In this document: piece after piece, positions 26,980 through 35,008 of the stretch
Layout of the letters: each line of letters opens with the position of its first letter
How positions within the stretch are numbered: the stretch's first letter is position 1
DNA from: Mycobacterium sp. EPa45
Lineage (GTDB): Bacteria > Actinomycetota > Actinomycetes > Mycobacteriales > Mycobacteriaceae
Length of the DNA stretch: 64,000 nucleotides
Direction: 5' to 3'
NCBI RefSeq assembly: GCF_001021385.1
Contig: NZ_CP011773.1
Coordinates: forward strand, 124,001 to 188,000
Translations under genes and position numbers: made by a program
The notes under the pieces: generated by a model
What the model was told of the DNA's origin: nothing
What the model saw: only the letters and a program-made list of their open reading frames with translations
Databases searched by the model: none

Positions 26980-27684
26980 CTATCCGCGCTTGGTGCGCTT
27001 GGTGCGCTTGGCTGCCCGCGCTGCAGAGGCGTCTGCGTTGACCCGGTTCCGCCGAGTAGAGCGCGCCATGCCGTAATACAGCAGGTCCCCCAGCCATCGG
27101 GCTTGCCCATGGACGTCGACGTCGACGCCGCGCATCATCGCGTCCAAAGCGATGCCGTAGCACATCCCCCAGATGGTCATGATCATCGTCAGCGGATCGA
27201 CATCGCGGTGGGGACGGCCTCGCAGAGCGAACTCGGTGCCGCCGGCCCACCGCTGAAAAAGCGGCCACAGACGTTCGTTATAGAACGTGCGCCCCAGCGC
27301 TGGATCGGAGAACAAACCCACACCCAACAGCGGCGTCAGATCAACAGCCAGGGCAAGCTGCCGCTCCATCTCGGCGAGGAACGTACGCGTTCGGGTCTTC
27401 TCGTCAGCGTCATTGAGTCGATCGATGTCGACGAGCACCTCGGCGACGACCGCTTCGAGAGGTTCGAAGACCGCCGCAAAGAAGATGTCCTCCTTCGATC
27501 TGAAGTGCCGGAAGAGCGCCGACTCGCTGACCCCCGCCGCCTTTGCGATCTCGAACGTCCGAGCGCCCGCCAAGCCGTGTGACCGAAAGACTGCGGTCGC
27601 GGCTTCGACGATCAGCGCGCGCTGCGGGTTCTCACCAGCAGGCTCGCCGTTGATGTCTGGGGACCGCGTCGGGGGTTGCTCCAC
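26980..27684 (-). CDS. TetR/AcrR-family transcriptional regulator
   Basis: The 234-residue protein has the TetR helix-turn-helix EIAKAAGVSESALFRHFRSKED at about 45-66 and an unusual C-terminal basic tail (AARAAKRTKRTKRG). GTG 27684 is the start. It sits directly before the family B-controlled CoA-transferase operon, and a degenerate family B-like half site (27717-27732) lies 33 bp upstream of its own start. It is therefore the nearest candidate for the family B repressor, by position only. Ferredoxin lies 90 bp upstream on the same strand. Confidence 0.9.
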   Translation of the reverse strand: MEQPPTRSPDINGEPAGENPQRALIVEAATAVFRSHGLAGARTFEIAKAAGVSESALFRHFRSKEDIFFAAVFEPLEAVVAEVLVDIDRLNDADEKTRTRTFLAEMERQLALAVDLTPLLGVGLFSDPALGRTFYNERLWPLFQRWAGGTEFALRGRPHRDVDPLTMIMTIWGMCYGIALDAMMRGVDVDVHGQARWLGDLLYYGMARSTRRNRVNADASAARAAKRTKRTKRG

Positions 27685-27716
27685 GTGGACACGGTAACCC
27701 CCGGGACGGGTTCATG

Positions 27717-27732
27717 AAGTAACCACTTGGTC
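27717..27732 (-). promoter_or_regulatory. Degenerate family B-like half site upstream of TetR
   Basis: AAGTAACCACTTGGTC keeps the left half AAGTAAC of family B but matches only about 11 of 16 positions overall. It lies 33-48 bp before the TetR start. It could be an autoregulatory site; the match is weak. Confidence 0.3.
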
Positions 27733-27774
27733 AGGTCACGGCGTGCCGGGGGCGCCGCCACGTCCCCGCCGGGC

Positions 27775-27963
27775 TCATTCGATGGTGATAGCGCCCTCAG
27801 GACAGGATGCGGCGCCGTCGATGGCATCCTGTTCCTGGCCCGGAGGAACCACTTTTTCAGTCAGTGCGTTGTAGCCCTCGTCGTCAAGTTCGTAGATCTG
27901 CGGCCCCATCGCAAAGCAGCGCGCATGGCCACTGCACTTGGTGCGGTCCACGACGATTCTCAT
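27775..27963 (-). CDS. Small P450-type ferredoxin
   Basis: This 62-residue ferredoxin has CSGHARC, where His replaces the second Cys of the usual C-x2-C-x2-C, and a final C-P (SCPEGA). That arrangement is typical of mycobacterial ferredoxins that pass electrons to cytochromes P450. ATG 27963 follows GGGGAG by about 4 nt; an in-frame ATG at 27975 lacks a ribosome site. It is the only ferredoxin in the window, which has three P450 genes and no ferredoxin reductase. Confidence 0.9.
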   Translation of the reverse strand: MRIVVDRTKCSGHARCFAMGPQIYELDDEGYNALTEKVVPPGQEQDAIDGAASCPEGAITIE

Positions 27964-28005
27964 GTCACTCCCCATCTGGCGCCGTTTGAGCGCTCTGGAT
28001 TGCTG

Positions 28006-28830
28006 TCAGCATGACCTGCCCTTCAGATAACTGAGTGCCGCGTCGACGACGGCCGGAGGCTCCCCCACCCCGCATTCCTCGGCGACATCCAGGACGATGT
28101 CGAGGTCCTTGGCGAGCAGTCGTCGACTGTGTTGCCACATCTCCCCGAGGTCGAACCCGCACTCGGAGAGAAACGTCGCTGCATGACTGCTCCCGCTGCC
28201 AGAGGCGAGTACTCGGGCGAATTCCTTGCGGTCAACGCCTAGCCCGCGTGCGAAGTCGAACGCCTCGACCGCGATCGCGAGGTGCGCTGCAACCACCAGA
28301 TTGTTAATCAGTTTGGCGGTCTGGCCGCTGCCCACCGGGCCAAGATGAAAGACATTGCCCGCGAAGCTGTCAAACACCGGGCGACACCGTTCGATCGGCG
28401 CCGACTCGCCGCCGGCCAACACCGTCACCGTCCCGGCTTCCGCCGCTTGCGCTCCACCGCTCACTGGTGCGTCGATAACGAAAACGTCGCGTTCTCGCGC
28501 GTACTTCGCGACACAGGTGACTGTTGTGGGATGCACGGTGGACTGCACGGCCACGACACCACCGGGCGCCATTCCGGCGATGACGCCACGCGGACCAAGG
28601 AGCACCTCCTTCACGTCCGCATCCGAGACGACGCAGATACCGACGACGTCGCTCACTGCGCCGAGCTCGGCGGGCGTCGACACGACATCAGCGATCGCGG
28701 CGAACGCCGCCGCGGCCTCGGATCGCCTCGCCCAAACCGTCAAGGGGAAGCCGGCGCGAGCGATCCTGCGTGCGATTGGGCCGCCCTGATTTCCCAAGCC
28801 GATGTAACCAACCCGTGTCACGGTGCCCAT
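28006..28830 (-). CDS. 3-hydroxyisobutyrate dehydrogenase-like NAD(P)-dependent oxidoreductase
   Basis: The 274-residue beta-hydroxyacid dehydrogenase starts with the Rossmann motif VGYIGLGNQGGPIARRI. The substrate-binding DAPVSGGAQAAEAG is near residue 118 and the catalytic Lys is in GQTAKLINN near 170. Family members oxidise 3-hydroxy acids or reduce semialdehydes. It lies 7 bp after the mycofactocin-type SDR gene and 42 bp before the ferredoxin gene. A role with short branched acids released from the substrate is possible but not shown. Confidence 0.9.
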   Translation of the reverse strand: MGTVTRVGYIGLGNQGGPIARRIARAGFPLTVWARRSEAAAAFAAIADVVSTPAELGAVSDVVGICVVSDADVKEVLLGPRGVIAGMAPGGVVAVQSTVHPTTVTCVAKYARERDVFVIDAPVSGGAQAAEAGTVTVLAGGESAPIERCRPVFDSFAGNVFHLGPVGSGQTAKLINNLVVAAHLAIAVEAFDFARGLGVDRKEFARVLASGSGSSHAATFLSECGFDLGEMWQHSRRLLAKDLDIVLDVAEECGVGEPPAVVDAALSYLKGRSC

Positions 28831-28837
28831 GACGCTG

Positions 28838-29653
28838 CTAACGCTTGTTCACAAGGCCCGCATCCACCGGCAACACGGAGCCGGTGACATAGCGCCCGGC
28901 GTCGGATACCAGGTAAAGGACAGCATTGGAGACATCGATCGGCTCAATCATGCTGACCGGCAAAGCGTTCGACATCGCCGCACCCTTACCAGGGTTAGCT
29001 GCATAATATTCCGGAAGCCAGTCGTTGACGATCATCGGCGTCGCGACACCGGTCGGCGCCACACAATTGACGCGGATATTGTGCGGCGCACCGTAATTGG
29101 CCAGGGAACGCATCAGCCCAATCACGCCGGTTTTGGCCGCATAATAGCCCATCAGGCCCGGCTGTTCAGATGCTGCACCGACCAATCCAGCCGCCGAGCT
29201 GGTAATCACTACCGCGCCGCCGCGCCCACGTGCGATCATCGGGGCCATCGTCATCCACACGGTGTTGTACACCCCGTTTAGATTGACGTCGACGACATCG
29301 TCGTACTCTTGGTCAGTCGGCTCGAAGGACATGGGGCAGATGCCGGCGTTTGCGATGACGATGTCAACGGGTCCAAGCTCTTTGGTTCCGGCGTCGTAGG
29401 CGCTGCGCATCTTTGCTCGGTCACGCACGTCGGCTTGAATAGCCACGATTCGGCCATTGACGTTCTCGACTTCCTTCACCGTTTGGTCGAGATCGTCCGG
29501 GGTGGACATCGGGTAAGGCACCGAATCGATCTGCGCGCAGATGTCGACCGCGATGATCGCGGCGCCCTCCTCGGCGAGGCGGACTGCGTGACTGCGGCCC
29601 TGACCGCGAGCAGCGCCGGTGATGAAGGCGACCCGCCCATCAAGAGTGCCCAT
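28838..29653 (-). CDS. Mycofactocin-coupled SDR (carveol dehydrogenase-like)
   Basis: The 271-residue SDR begins GRVAFITGAARGQGRSHAVR and has the insert-bearing segment DICAQIDSVPYPMSTPDDL before a DVRD motif. This insert defines the carveol-dehydrogenase/mycofactocin-associated SDR group, whose NAD is held tightly and reoxidised through mycofactocin. The active site is SSAAGLVG with YYAAK. ATG 29653 has AAGGAGG 9 nt upstream. It is first in a minus-strand operon and faces the F420 oxidoreductase gene across a 289-bp region with both operator types. Confidence 0.92.
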   Translation of the reverse strand: MGTLDGRVAFITGAARGQGRSHAVRLAEEGAAIIAVDICAQIDSVPYPMSTPDDLDQTVKEVENVNGRIVAIQADVRDRAKMRSAYDAGTKELGPVDIVIANAGICPMSFEPTDQEYDDVVDVNLNGVYNTVWMTMAPMIARGRGGAVVITSSAAGLVGAASEQPGLMGYYAAKTGVIGLMRSLANYGAPHNIRVNCVAPTGVATPMIVNDWLPEYYAANPGKGAAMSNALPVSMIEPIDVSNAVLYLVSDAGRYVTGSVLPVDAGLVNKR

Positions 29654-29705
29654 AATCTCTTCCTCCTTGTGGTCGTTCAACCTTGTCGACAAGCACAGCT
29701 ACCAG

Positions 29706-29721
29706 TTAAGCATGTGCTTAA
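29706..29721. promoter_or_regulatory. Family A operator in divergent 29.7 kb region
   Basis: TTAAGCA-TG-TGCTTAA is a perfect family A core, 53 nt before the minus-strand SDR start. The nearest -10-like words are TAACTG (29708-29703, minus) and TAAAAT (29719-29724, plus). A family B site lies 88 bp away on the other side of the same intergenic region. Confidence 0.75.
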
Positions 29722-29809
29722 AATGTGGGTATGCGCAAGACCGGAGTTCTTACGGGTCGTTCGGCCCGGGAGCACACAGGCGACCCGAGATCCGTTACGC
29801 GAAGGCTCG

Positions 29810-29825
29810 AAGCAACTAGTTACTT
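29810..29825 (+). promoter_or_regulatory. Family B operator and promoter for F420 oxidoreductase operon
   Basis: AAGCAACTAGTTACTT is followed on the plus strand by TTGACT (29824-29829), an 18-nt spacer and TACCGT (29848-29853), 90 nt before GTG 29943. No matching -10 box is seen in the minus direction, so this site serves the plus operon. Confidence 0.75.
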
Positions 29826-29942
29826 GACTCCAGCCTGGCTGCCTGGTTACCGTTCGGACATGACCACGGGTTCCCTGGCTCCCTCCTGGACGCGACGGGT
29901 CGGCAAGACCCGGTCCGAAGTCGGCACAGCCACACCGCCATT

Positions 29943-30983
29943 GTGAAACTCGGCCTTGCGCTTGGCGCTTGGGGCTCGCGCCCCCCTGTCGGAGTAGAGG
30001 CCACCGTGACCGAGGCGGAAGCACTCGGGTACCACGCCTTGTTCACCGCGGAAAACTACGGATCCGACGCCTACACGCCGCTGGCGTGGTGGGGATCAAA
30101 GACCAGCCGGATTCAGCTAGGCACCCAAATTGTTCCTCTCGGCGCGCGGACCCCGACGGCGACGGCGATGACGGCTCTCACCCTGGATCACCTCACCGGG
30201 GGACGGCACATCCTCGGTCTCGGGGTGTCCGGCCCACGCGTCGTCGAGGGCTGGTTCGGCCAACCCTTCGACAAGCCACTTGCCCGAACCCGCGAATACA
30301 TAGACATAATCCGGCAGGTATTCGACCGGACCGCACCAGTGCGGAACGACGGGCTGCACTATCCGATCCCGTTCCGCGGCGCGGGGTCACTGGGACTTGG
30401 CGCGCCGCTGAAGCCGATCGTCCATCCGTTGCGCTCCGACTTGCCGATCTGGCTAGCCGCTGAGGGACCCCGCAACATCGCGTTGTGTGCGGAGATCGCC
30501 GACGGATGGATGCCGATCTTCTACTCGCCACGGATGGCGCCTACCTACCGTGCCGCCCTCAAGGAGGGCTTTGCCCGAAGCGGCGCCCGTCGCACCGCCA
30601 CCGACTTCGAGATCGCGGCCAGTTGCAAGGTTGTGGTGACTGACGACCGCGACGCGGCGTTGGAATCGATGAAGCCGATGGTCGGTTTCTACATCGGCGG
30701 AATGGGTTCCAAGGAGATGAATTTCCACAAAGACCTGTTCTCGCGCATGGGTTACGAGGGACCCGCGGAACGGATACAGCAGCTCTACACCGCCGGACGT
30801 TCTGAGGAGGCATGTCGTGAGGTGACCGCCGACATGGTCGCCGACATCTCCCTTGTGGGCTCAGTCGAGCGCATTCGCGACGAGATCGAGCAGTGGGAGG
30901 AATCCGGGGTGACGATGTTGATTGTGCAGGTGGACAACGATGACCACATGCGTCAGCTGGCCGAGGTGGTGCTCGACCGGTGA
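29943..30983 (+). CDS. LLM-class F420-dependent oxidoreductase, Rv3520c type
   Basis: The 346-residue TIM-barrel protein matches the Rv3520c-type luciferase-like group: TAENYGSDAYTPLAWWGS near residue 35, LTLDHLTGGRHILGLGVSGP near 80, and FYSPRMAPTY near 200. Such enzymes use cofactor F420 to reduce or oxidise a substrate at a hydride position. In M. tuberculosis the relative sits in the cholesterol region near cyp142 and ltp genes. GTG 29943 is the start. MaoC and P450 genes follow in the same operon (58 and 62 bp gaps). Confidence 0.92.
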   Translation: MKLGLALGAWGSRPPVGVEATVTEAEALGYHALFTAENYGSDAYTPLAWWGSKTSRIQLGTQIVPLGARTPTATAMTALTLDHLTGGRHILGLGVSGPRVVEGWFGQPFDKPLARTREYIDIIRQVFDRTAPVRNDGLHYPIPFRGAGSLGLGAPLKPIVHPLRSDLPIWLAAEGPRNIALCAEIADGWMPIFYSPRMAPTYRAALKEGFARSGARRTATDFEIAASCKVVVTDDRDAALESMKPMVGFYIGGMGSKEMNFHKDLFSRMGYEGPAERIQQLYTAGRSEEACREVTADMVADISLVGSVERIRDEIEQWEESGVTMLIVQVDNDDHMRQLAEVVLDR

Positions 30984-31041
30984 GGACAGCATCTCTATCG
31001 CTTCCCTGCGGGCGCGGCCGCGCAGCGACGGGATCACCTGC

Positions 31042-31905
31042 ATGATCCGCCCAGAAGCTGTCGGGGCTACCAGCAATCCGGTCGAGATATCCTGGACTGC
31101 AAAGGATTGCATACTCTACGCGCTCGGCGTCGGTGCGGGCGCAGACGACCCGACCGTCGAACTCGAATTCACGACCGAGAACAGCCTCGATCGGCCGCAG
31201 CAGGTGCTGCCCACCTTCGCGGTGGTTCCGAGCTTTCCGTGCTTCGCCGGCGGCGATGCGCTGGACAAGGTGGGTGATTTTGATCTTGCGATGGCTGTGC
31301 ACGCACAGCAGGTCACCGAGGTGCATACGCCGATTCCGACACAGGGAACGGTCAGCACCGTGGCCACGATCGTCGGCATCTGGGACAAAGGCTCGGGTGC
31401 GCTGGTGGAAGCTGAACTGGTCTCCACCGACATCCGCACCGGCAAAACGATGTTCATCAACCGGAATTGGATCTTCATCAAGGGTGAGGGCGGCTGGGGG
31501 GGTGAGCGCGGCCCCTCGGGCAAGGCCGTGATTCCAGACCGCCCACCCGATTACACGAAGAGATACCAGACGCGACGGGACCAGGCGCTCCTCTACCGGC
31601 TCTCAGGCGATGACAATCCCCTGCACTCCGATCCAAAGTATGCGCAACGCGGCGGTCTCGATGCACCGATCCTGCACGGCCTGTGCACATTTGGCTTCAG
31701 TGGCCGAGCCTTATTGCACGCGTTCTGTAAGTCCGAGCCGGACCGATTCACCTCGATCGGCGGACGCTTCTCCGCCCCCGTCATCCCAGGCGATGAACTA
31801 CGCGTGGACCTTTGGGACCTCGGCGACGGACGGGCGGCCTTCCAAACCAACAATCAGCGGGGCCAAACGGTGATCGATGCCGGGCACTTCTCATACACCG
31901 GATAA
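31042..31905 (+). CDS. MaoC-like enoyl-CoA hydratase
   Basis: This 287-residue double hot-dog hydratase carries the motif YRLSGDDNPLHSDP near residue 181 and ILHGLCTFGFSGRALL after it. It is a paralogue of the 21395 gene product and of HSD4B-type hydratases. ATG 31042 gives the normal N-terminus; the frame upstream overlaps the preceding gene and is not supported. It is the second gene in the operon controlled by the family B site at 29810. Confidence 0.92.
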   Translation: MIRPEAVGATSNPVEISWTAKDCILYALGVGAGADDPTVELEFTTENSLDRPQQVLPTFAVVPSFPCFAGGDALDKVGDFDLAMAVHAQQVTEVHTPIPTQGTVSTVATIVGIWDKGSGALVEAELVSTDIRTGKTMFINRNWIFIKGEGGWGGERGPSGKAVIPDRPPDYTKRYQTRRDQALLYRLSGDDNPLHSDPKYAQRGGLDAPILHGLCTFGFSGRALLHAFCKSEPDRFTSIGGRFSAPVIPGDELRVDLWDLGDGRAAFQTNNQRGQTVIDAGHFSYTG

Positions 31906-31967
31906 GCGACGGAAACCGTTGACCGACTGGATCTTCGGCTATTTCTCACAAGGAGGGTAGACAGCCA

Positions 31968-33197
31968 ATGAGTAACTCGAACGTCAAGATGGACGACTAC
32001 GTCAAGCAGCAGTATGCGGCCATGGCTCGCGTGTTCTCCGACCCGGTACTGGCCACGATCCACTCCAAAACGGCTCCCCAACAGACCTACATCGACCTGG
32101 CGTCGAAATGTCCGGTCCGCGACTTGGGAGAAGGCGTCTACGCCCTGTTCCGGATGGACGACATCCGCTACCTGAACCGCCATCCCGCGGTCGAGCAGGG
32201 TTTCAAATATCTCGGCAGCGACCGGCCCGCCATCCCGTTGGGGCTGGATGGGGAAGAGCACCGAAAGTACCGCAAACTGCTCGATCCGGTGTTCGCCCCC
32301 AGACAAGTAGCTCTGCTCGCCGACAAGGTGCGTATCCAAGCCCACGAGCTCATCGACGGCTTCGTCGACCGTGGTGCCGCCGACGCGTTCAACGAATGGT
32401 GCGAGCCGCTCCCCTCATTGATCTTTTTGTCGATCATGGGCCTGCCGATGGAGGATCACGCCGAGTTCCTCCGATTCAAACACCTCATCCTCAGTGATAG
32501 TCAGACCGACGTGCCCGAAGACGAACGCGTCGCCAACGTCGCCGAAGCGGTGCAGTGGATTCAGGGCTATTTCAACCGCGACCTCGACGCGCGTGAAACC
32601 GAATCTGAGCCGAGGGACGACATGATCGGCTGGCTGCTCTCTACCGAGGTCGACGGAGACCGGCTGACCCGGCCCGAAGTACTCGATATCCTGGGCATGC
32701 TTCTGCTCGCCGGTTTGGATACGATCGCATCGTCGCTGGGATGCATTCTAAGTTACTTCGCCCGCACCCCCCAGCATCGCGAGCGCCTCGTTGCCGAGCC
32801 ACAACTGGTATCTACCGCCGTCGAGGAACTCATGCGTTTCGAGTCGCCGGTCACCGCGGCCTACCGACTCGTCACCGACGACGTCACGTTGCCTAGCGGG
32901 GCATCACTACCCGCCGGCTCCTGGGCGTGGGTCTCTTGGGCAGCGGCCAACCTCGACCCCGACGCTTTCCCGAATCCACTCGAAGTCGACCTCGACCGAA
33001 AACGCAATGCGCACATGAGCTTCGCCAGCGGTGCCCACCGTTGCCTGGGATCCCACCTCGCCCGGCTGGAAATGGGAGTCTCGCTGACCGCCTGGCACGA
33101 GCGCATTCCGGTATACGAGATCGAGCCTGGCGCGACCCTGCACTACTCCGGCAATCCCCGGGCACCCCGAACACTGCCCCTCGTCTGGCCGACCTAG
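31968..33197 (+). CDS. Cytochrome P450
   Basis: The 409-residue P450 has the I-helix LLLAGLDTIASSLG near 247, the K-helix EELMR and the haem loop FASGAHRCLG with Cys359. The ATG at 31968 has AAGGAGGG about 11 nt upstream. It ends the F420-oxidoreductase-MaoC-P450 operon. The other intact P450s (17698, 48585) are only distantly similar, so three different hydroxylations are likely. CYP family number not assigned. Confidence 0.93.
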   Translation: MSNSNVKMDDYVKQQYAAMARVFSDPVLATIHSKTAPQQTYIDLASKCPVRDLGEGVYALFRMDDIRYLNRHPAVEQGFKYLGSDRPAIPLGLDGEEHRKYRKLLDPVFAPRQVALLADKVRIQAHELIDGFVDRGAADAFNEWCEPLPSLIFLSIMGLPMEDHAEFLRFKHLILSDSQTDVPEDERVANVAEAVQWIQGYFNRDLDARETESEPRDDMIGWLLSTEVDGDRLTRPEVLDILGMLLLAGLDTIASSLGCILSYFARTPQHRERLVAEPQLVSTAVEELMRFESPVTAAYRLVTDDVTLPSGASLPAGSWAWVSWAAANLDPDAFPNPLEVDLDRKRNAHMSFASGAHRCLGSHLARLEMGVSLTAWHERIPVYEIEPGATLHYSGNPRAPRTLPLVWPT

Positions 33198-33575
33198 GCA
33201 GACTGCGGAATTCTCCTTTCCCGCAACGCCCGCCAGTCAAGACCGATCCCGGACCGTCGGTCGGGCTGGGCGTCCCACCCCACTCGCACATGGGTCAGCA
33301 TGGGTTGCAGTGTCTGTCGGCGCCACTGCGGGCGAGCACCGCCGCATCACGGCACCCACCGCGCGGGACATGCCGGCCGATTCGCACACAGTCGCTCAAC
33401 CTCTGAGCCGGTCCTGGGTTGGGCGTACCAGCACCTGTTCAGGTCAGCGTCTCCGAAGCGCAGACTGTTCGATTCACGATCCGGCCTACTGCGCAGTTGG
33501 CCGCGGCGCTCGGCGCAGCGCATCCGAGGGGCGCTGAGATGTCGACGGATCGCAGATCGGCCGACTGATCGGCAA
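33198..33575. other. Convergent intergenic region, no gene seen
   Basis: This 378-bp gap lies between the stops of the P450 gene and the minus-strand unknown gene. No coding frame with family similarity was found. A possible hairpin of GACCGA (33241-33246) with TCGGTC (33257-33262), 10-nt loop, lies 44 nt after the P450 stop and could be a terminator. Confidence 0.5.
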
Positions 33576-34298
33576 TCACGGCCAGGCTTCCCAGTGGGTC
33601 ATCGATCGCAACGGCCCCGCGAACACCGGGACAACGACTCCTGACTCCCACCGTTGCTCGATCATTGCCCGGAGTGCCGACGACGCAGCGAGCGGGTCGC
33701 TGTCGAGGTACACAACGGTGATGTACTGCCGCGAACGACTCCACATCGGTGCGGCGGGCGCCCAAGCCGCTGTGGAGCCGAACATCCATGCCCCCGCAAC
33801 GCCCGCGACCCCCATCAGTTCGGGAAGGTGTTGCGTGTGAATCCAACCCAGCCATTCGTGTGAATCGGTAACGGGTTGCTCGAGAATAACCACCACCCCA
33901 CGATGCGGGCGAAAGGGCACAACCTCGGGCGAAATCACCGCGGTCGGTGAGGCATGCCAATCGAGAAGGCGCAAAGCTGCGACCTGGAGGGCCGGGCGCG
34001 GATGCGGATAACGTCCCGCCTCGCTCAACCGGGCTCCGAGGTCCATAAAGTCATCGAGTGTGCGTGCGACGGGATCGGTTACCAGATAGCTGACCACATT
34101 TCCGACATTGCCGAGCGAGCCTTGGGAAACAATCCGCGCATCGAGGTAGCGCCCGTCGGCTATCCATCGTTGTCCCAGAACGATCCCCGGTAGTTGATAC
34201 TGCTCCGGCATGTGGTCGAGCAGGTGCCATTTCAGATATTCGTCATCGTCGGTCCCGCCGGGGGCTGTGAGACTGAAGATCCCTGCCTTTACGTGCAT
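33576..34298 (-). CDS. Hypothetical protein, possible duplicated alpha-beta-barrel (EthD-like) fold
   Basis: The 240-residue protein shows two similar halves: an early KWHLLDHMPEQYQLPG and a later GWIHTQHLPELMGVAG, each with an H-x2-H/HLPE signature like dimeric alpha-beta barrel (EthD/DABB) proteins. No transmembrane segment. EthD-like proteins are often found near P450 and ring-cleavage genes with unclear roles. Start ATG 34298. A short palindrome GACTAGTC lies 21-28 bp upstream. It may belong to the mce transcript (170 bp gap) or be separate. Confidence 0.75.
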   Translation of the reverse strand: MHVKAGIFSLTAPGGTDDDEYLKWHLLDHMPEQYQLPGIVLGQRWIADGRYLDARIVSQGSLGNVGNVVSYLVTDPVARTLDDFMDLGARLSEAGRYPHPRPALQVAALRLLDWHASPTAVISPEVVPFRPHRGVVVILEQPVTDSHEWLGWIHTQHLPELMGVAGVAGAWMFGSTAAWAPAAPMWSRSRQYITVVYLDSDPLAASSALRAMIEQRWESGVVVPVFAGPLRSMTHWEAWP

Positions 34299-34468
34299 GT
34301 GTTACCTCCTGCGCCACGGACTAGTCGCTTGCTACTGGGCGCCGGCCCCGCTTCCGGCAATTCATCGATGAAGACTCCGAGTCCGTCGACATACACCACA
34401 GACCTCGGGTGGGCGATGGAAGGCCACGACATGACGGCCCCCGCCGCGACTGAGCTCTGCGCTGCCCG

Positions 34469-35008
34469 TCACCCAGACAACGGGGTGAGGCGAAACGGCA
34501 TTTCTATTGTCAGGGGAAGGTTCAAGCCACATCCACCGCTGGGACCTATGGTCTTGTCCCACCCGACGTACTTCGACCTGTCCGTCGCGTCAGTGTAAAA
34601 CGAGATCCGCTGGTCGCCCGGCGTCGTCGTACCGTCGGAACATGGCTGCCAATCGGGAATTGTGCGGATGACAGCCCACAATCCGCTATTGCACACAATC
34701 GGATTCACCCATCCTTGATCGCTGACAATCCGACCGGTGCAACTCATCACGTCGTGACAGACCGAGTCGATCGTCCACACCGAAGAGACCGTCGCCTCGT
34801 CGTGGTAGACATACCGCGTCTTTGCCCACTGTCCGTCGGAGACAGCCTGATAACGACCGTTTATCGCTGAATTGCAGTAGTACTCCGCTTGGGCAGGCTG
34901 AGCAGTGATGACCGCGATCATCGTGAAAACTCCGGCCGCTAATGCGGACATCGGGAGCATCTGCGTTCTTCCCACCGACGGCGCGGCGGCCGTCGTATCA
35001 AACACCAT
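34469..35008 (-). CDS. Secreted protein at the end of the mce operon
   Basis: The protein of up to 179 residues has a signal peptide ending AQPAQA before EYYCNS, so it should be exported. The mature part has conserved-looking Cys residues (CNSAINGRY, CHDVMSCTG, CNSG, CSDG, CGLN) and resembles small exported mycobacterial proteins with YHDEATV and CTGxVxSD-type motifs. ATG 35008 overlaps the mceF stop by 11 bp; ATG 34960 with GGGAAGAA upstream gives a shorter, more typical signal peptide and may be the true start. It is likely a periplasmic accessory of the Mce complex. Confidence 0.8.
   Translation of the reverse strand: MVFDTTAAAPSVGRTQMLPMSALAAGVFTMIAVITAQPAQAEYYCNSAINGRYQAVSDGQWAKTRYVYHDEATVSSVWTIDSVCHDVMSCTGRIVSDQGWVNPIVCNSGLWAVIRTIPDWQPCSDGTTTPGDQRISFYTDATDRSKYVGWDKTIGPSGGCGLNLPLTIEMPFRLTPLSG

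Noticed and set aside
33560..33573. GCCGA/TCGGC hairpin as terminator of the 33576 gene
   Set aside because: A 5-bp stem with no U-tract is expected by chance in this GC-rich DNA.
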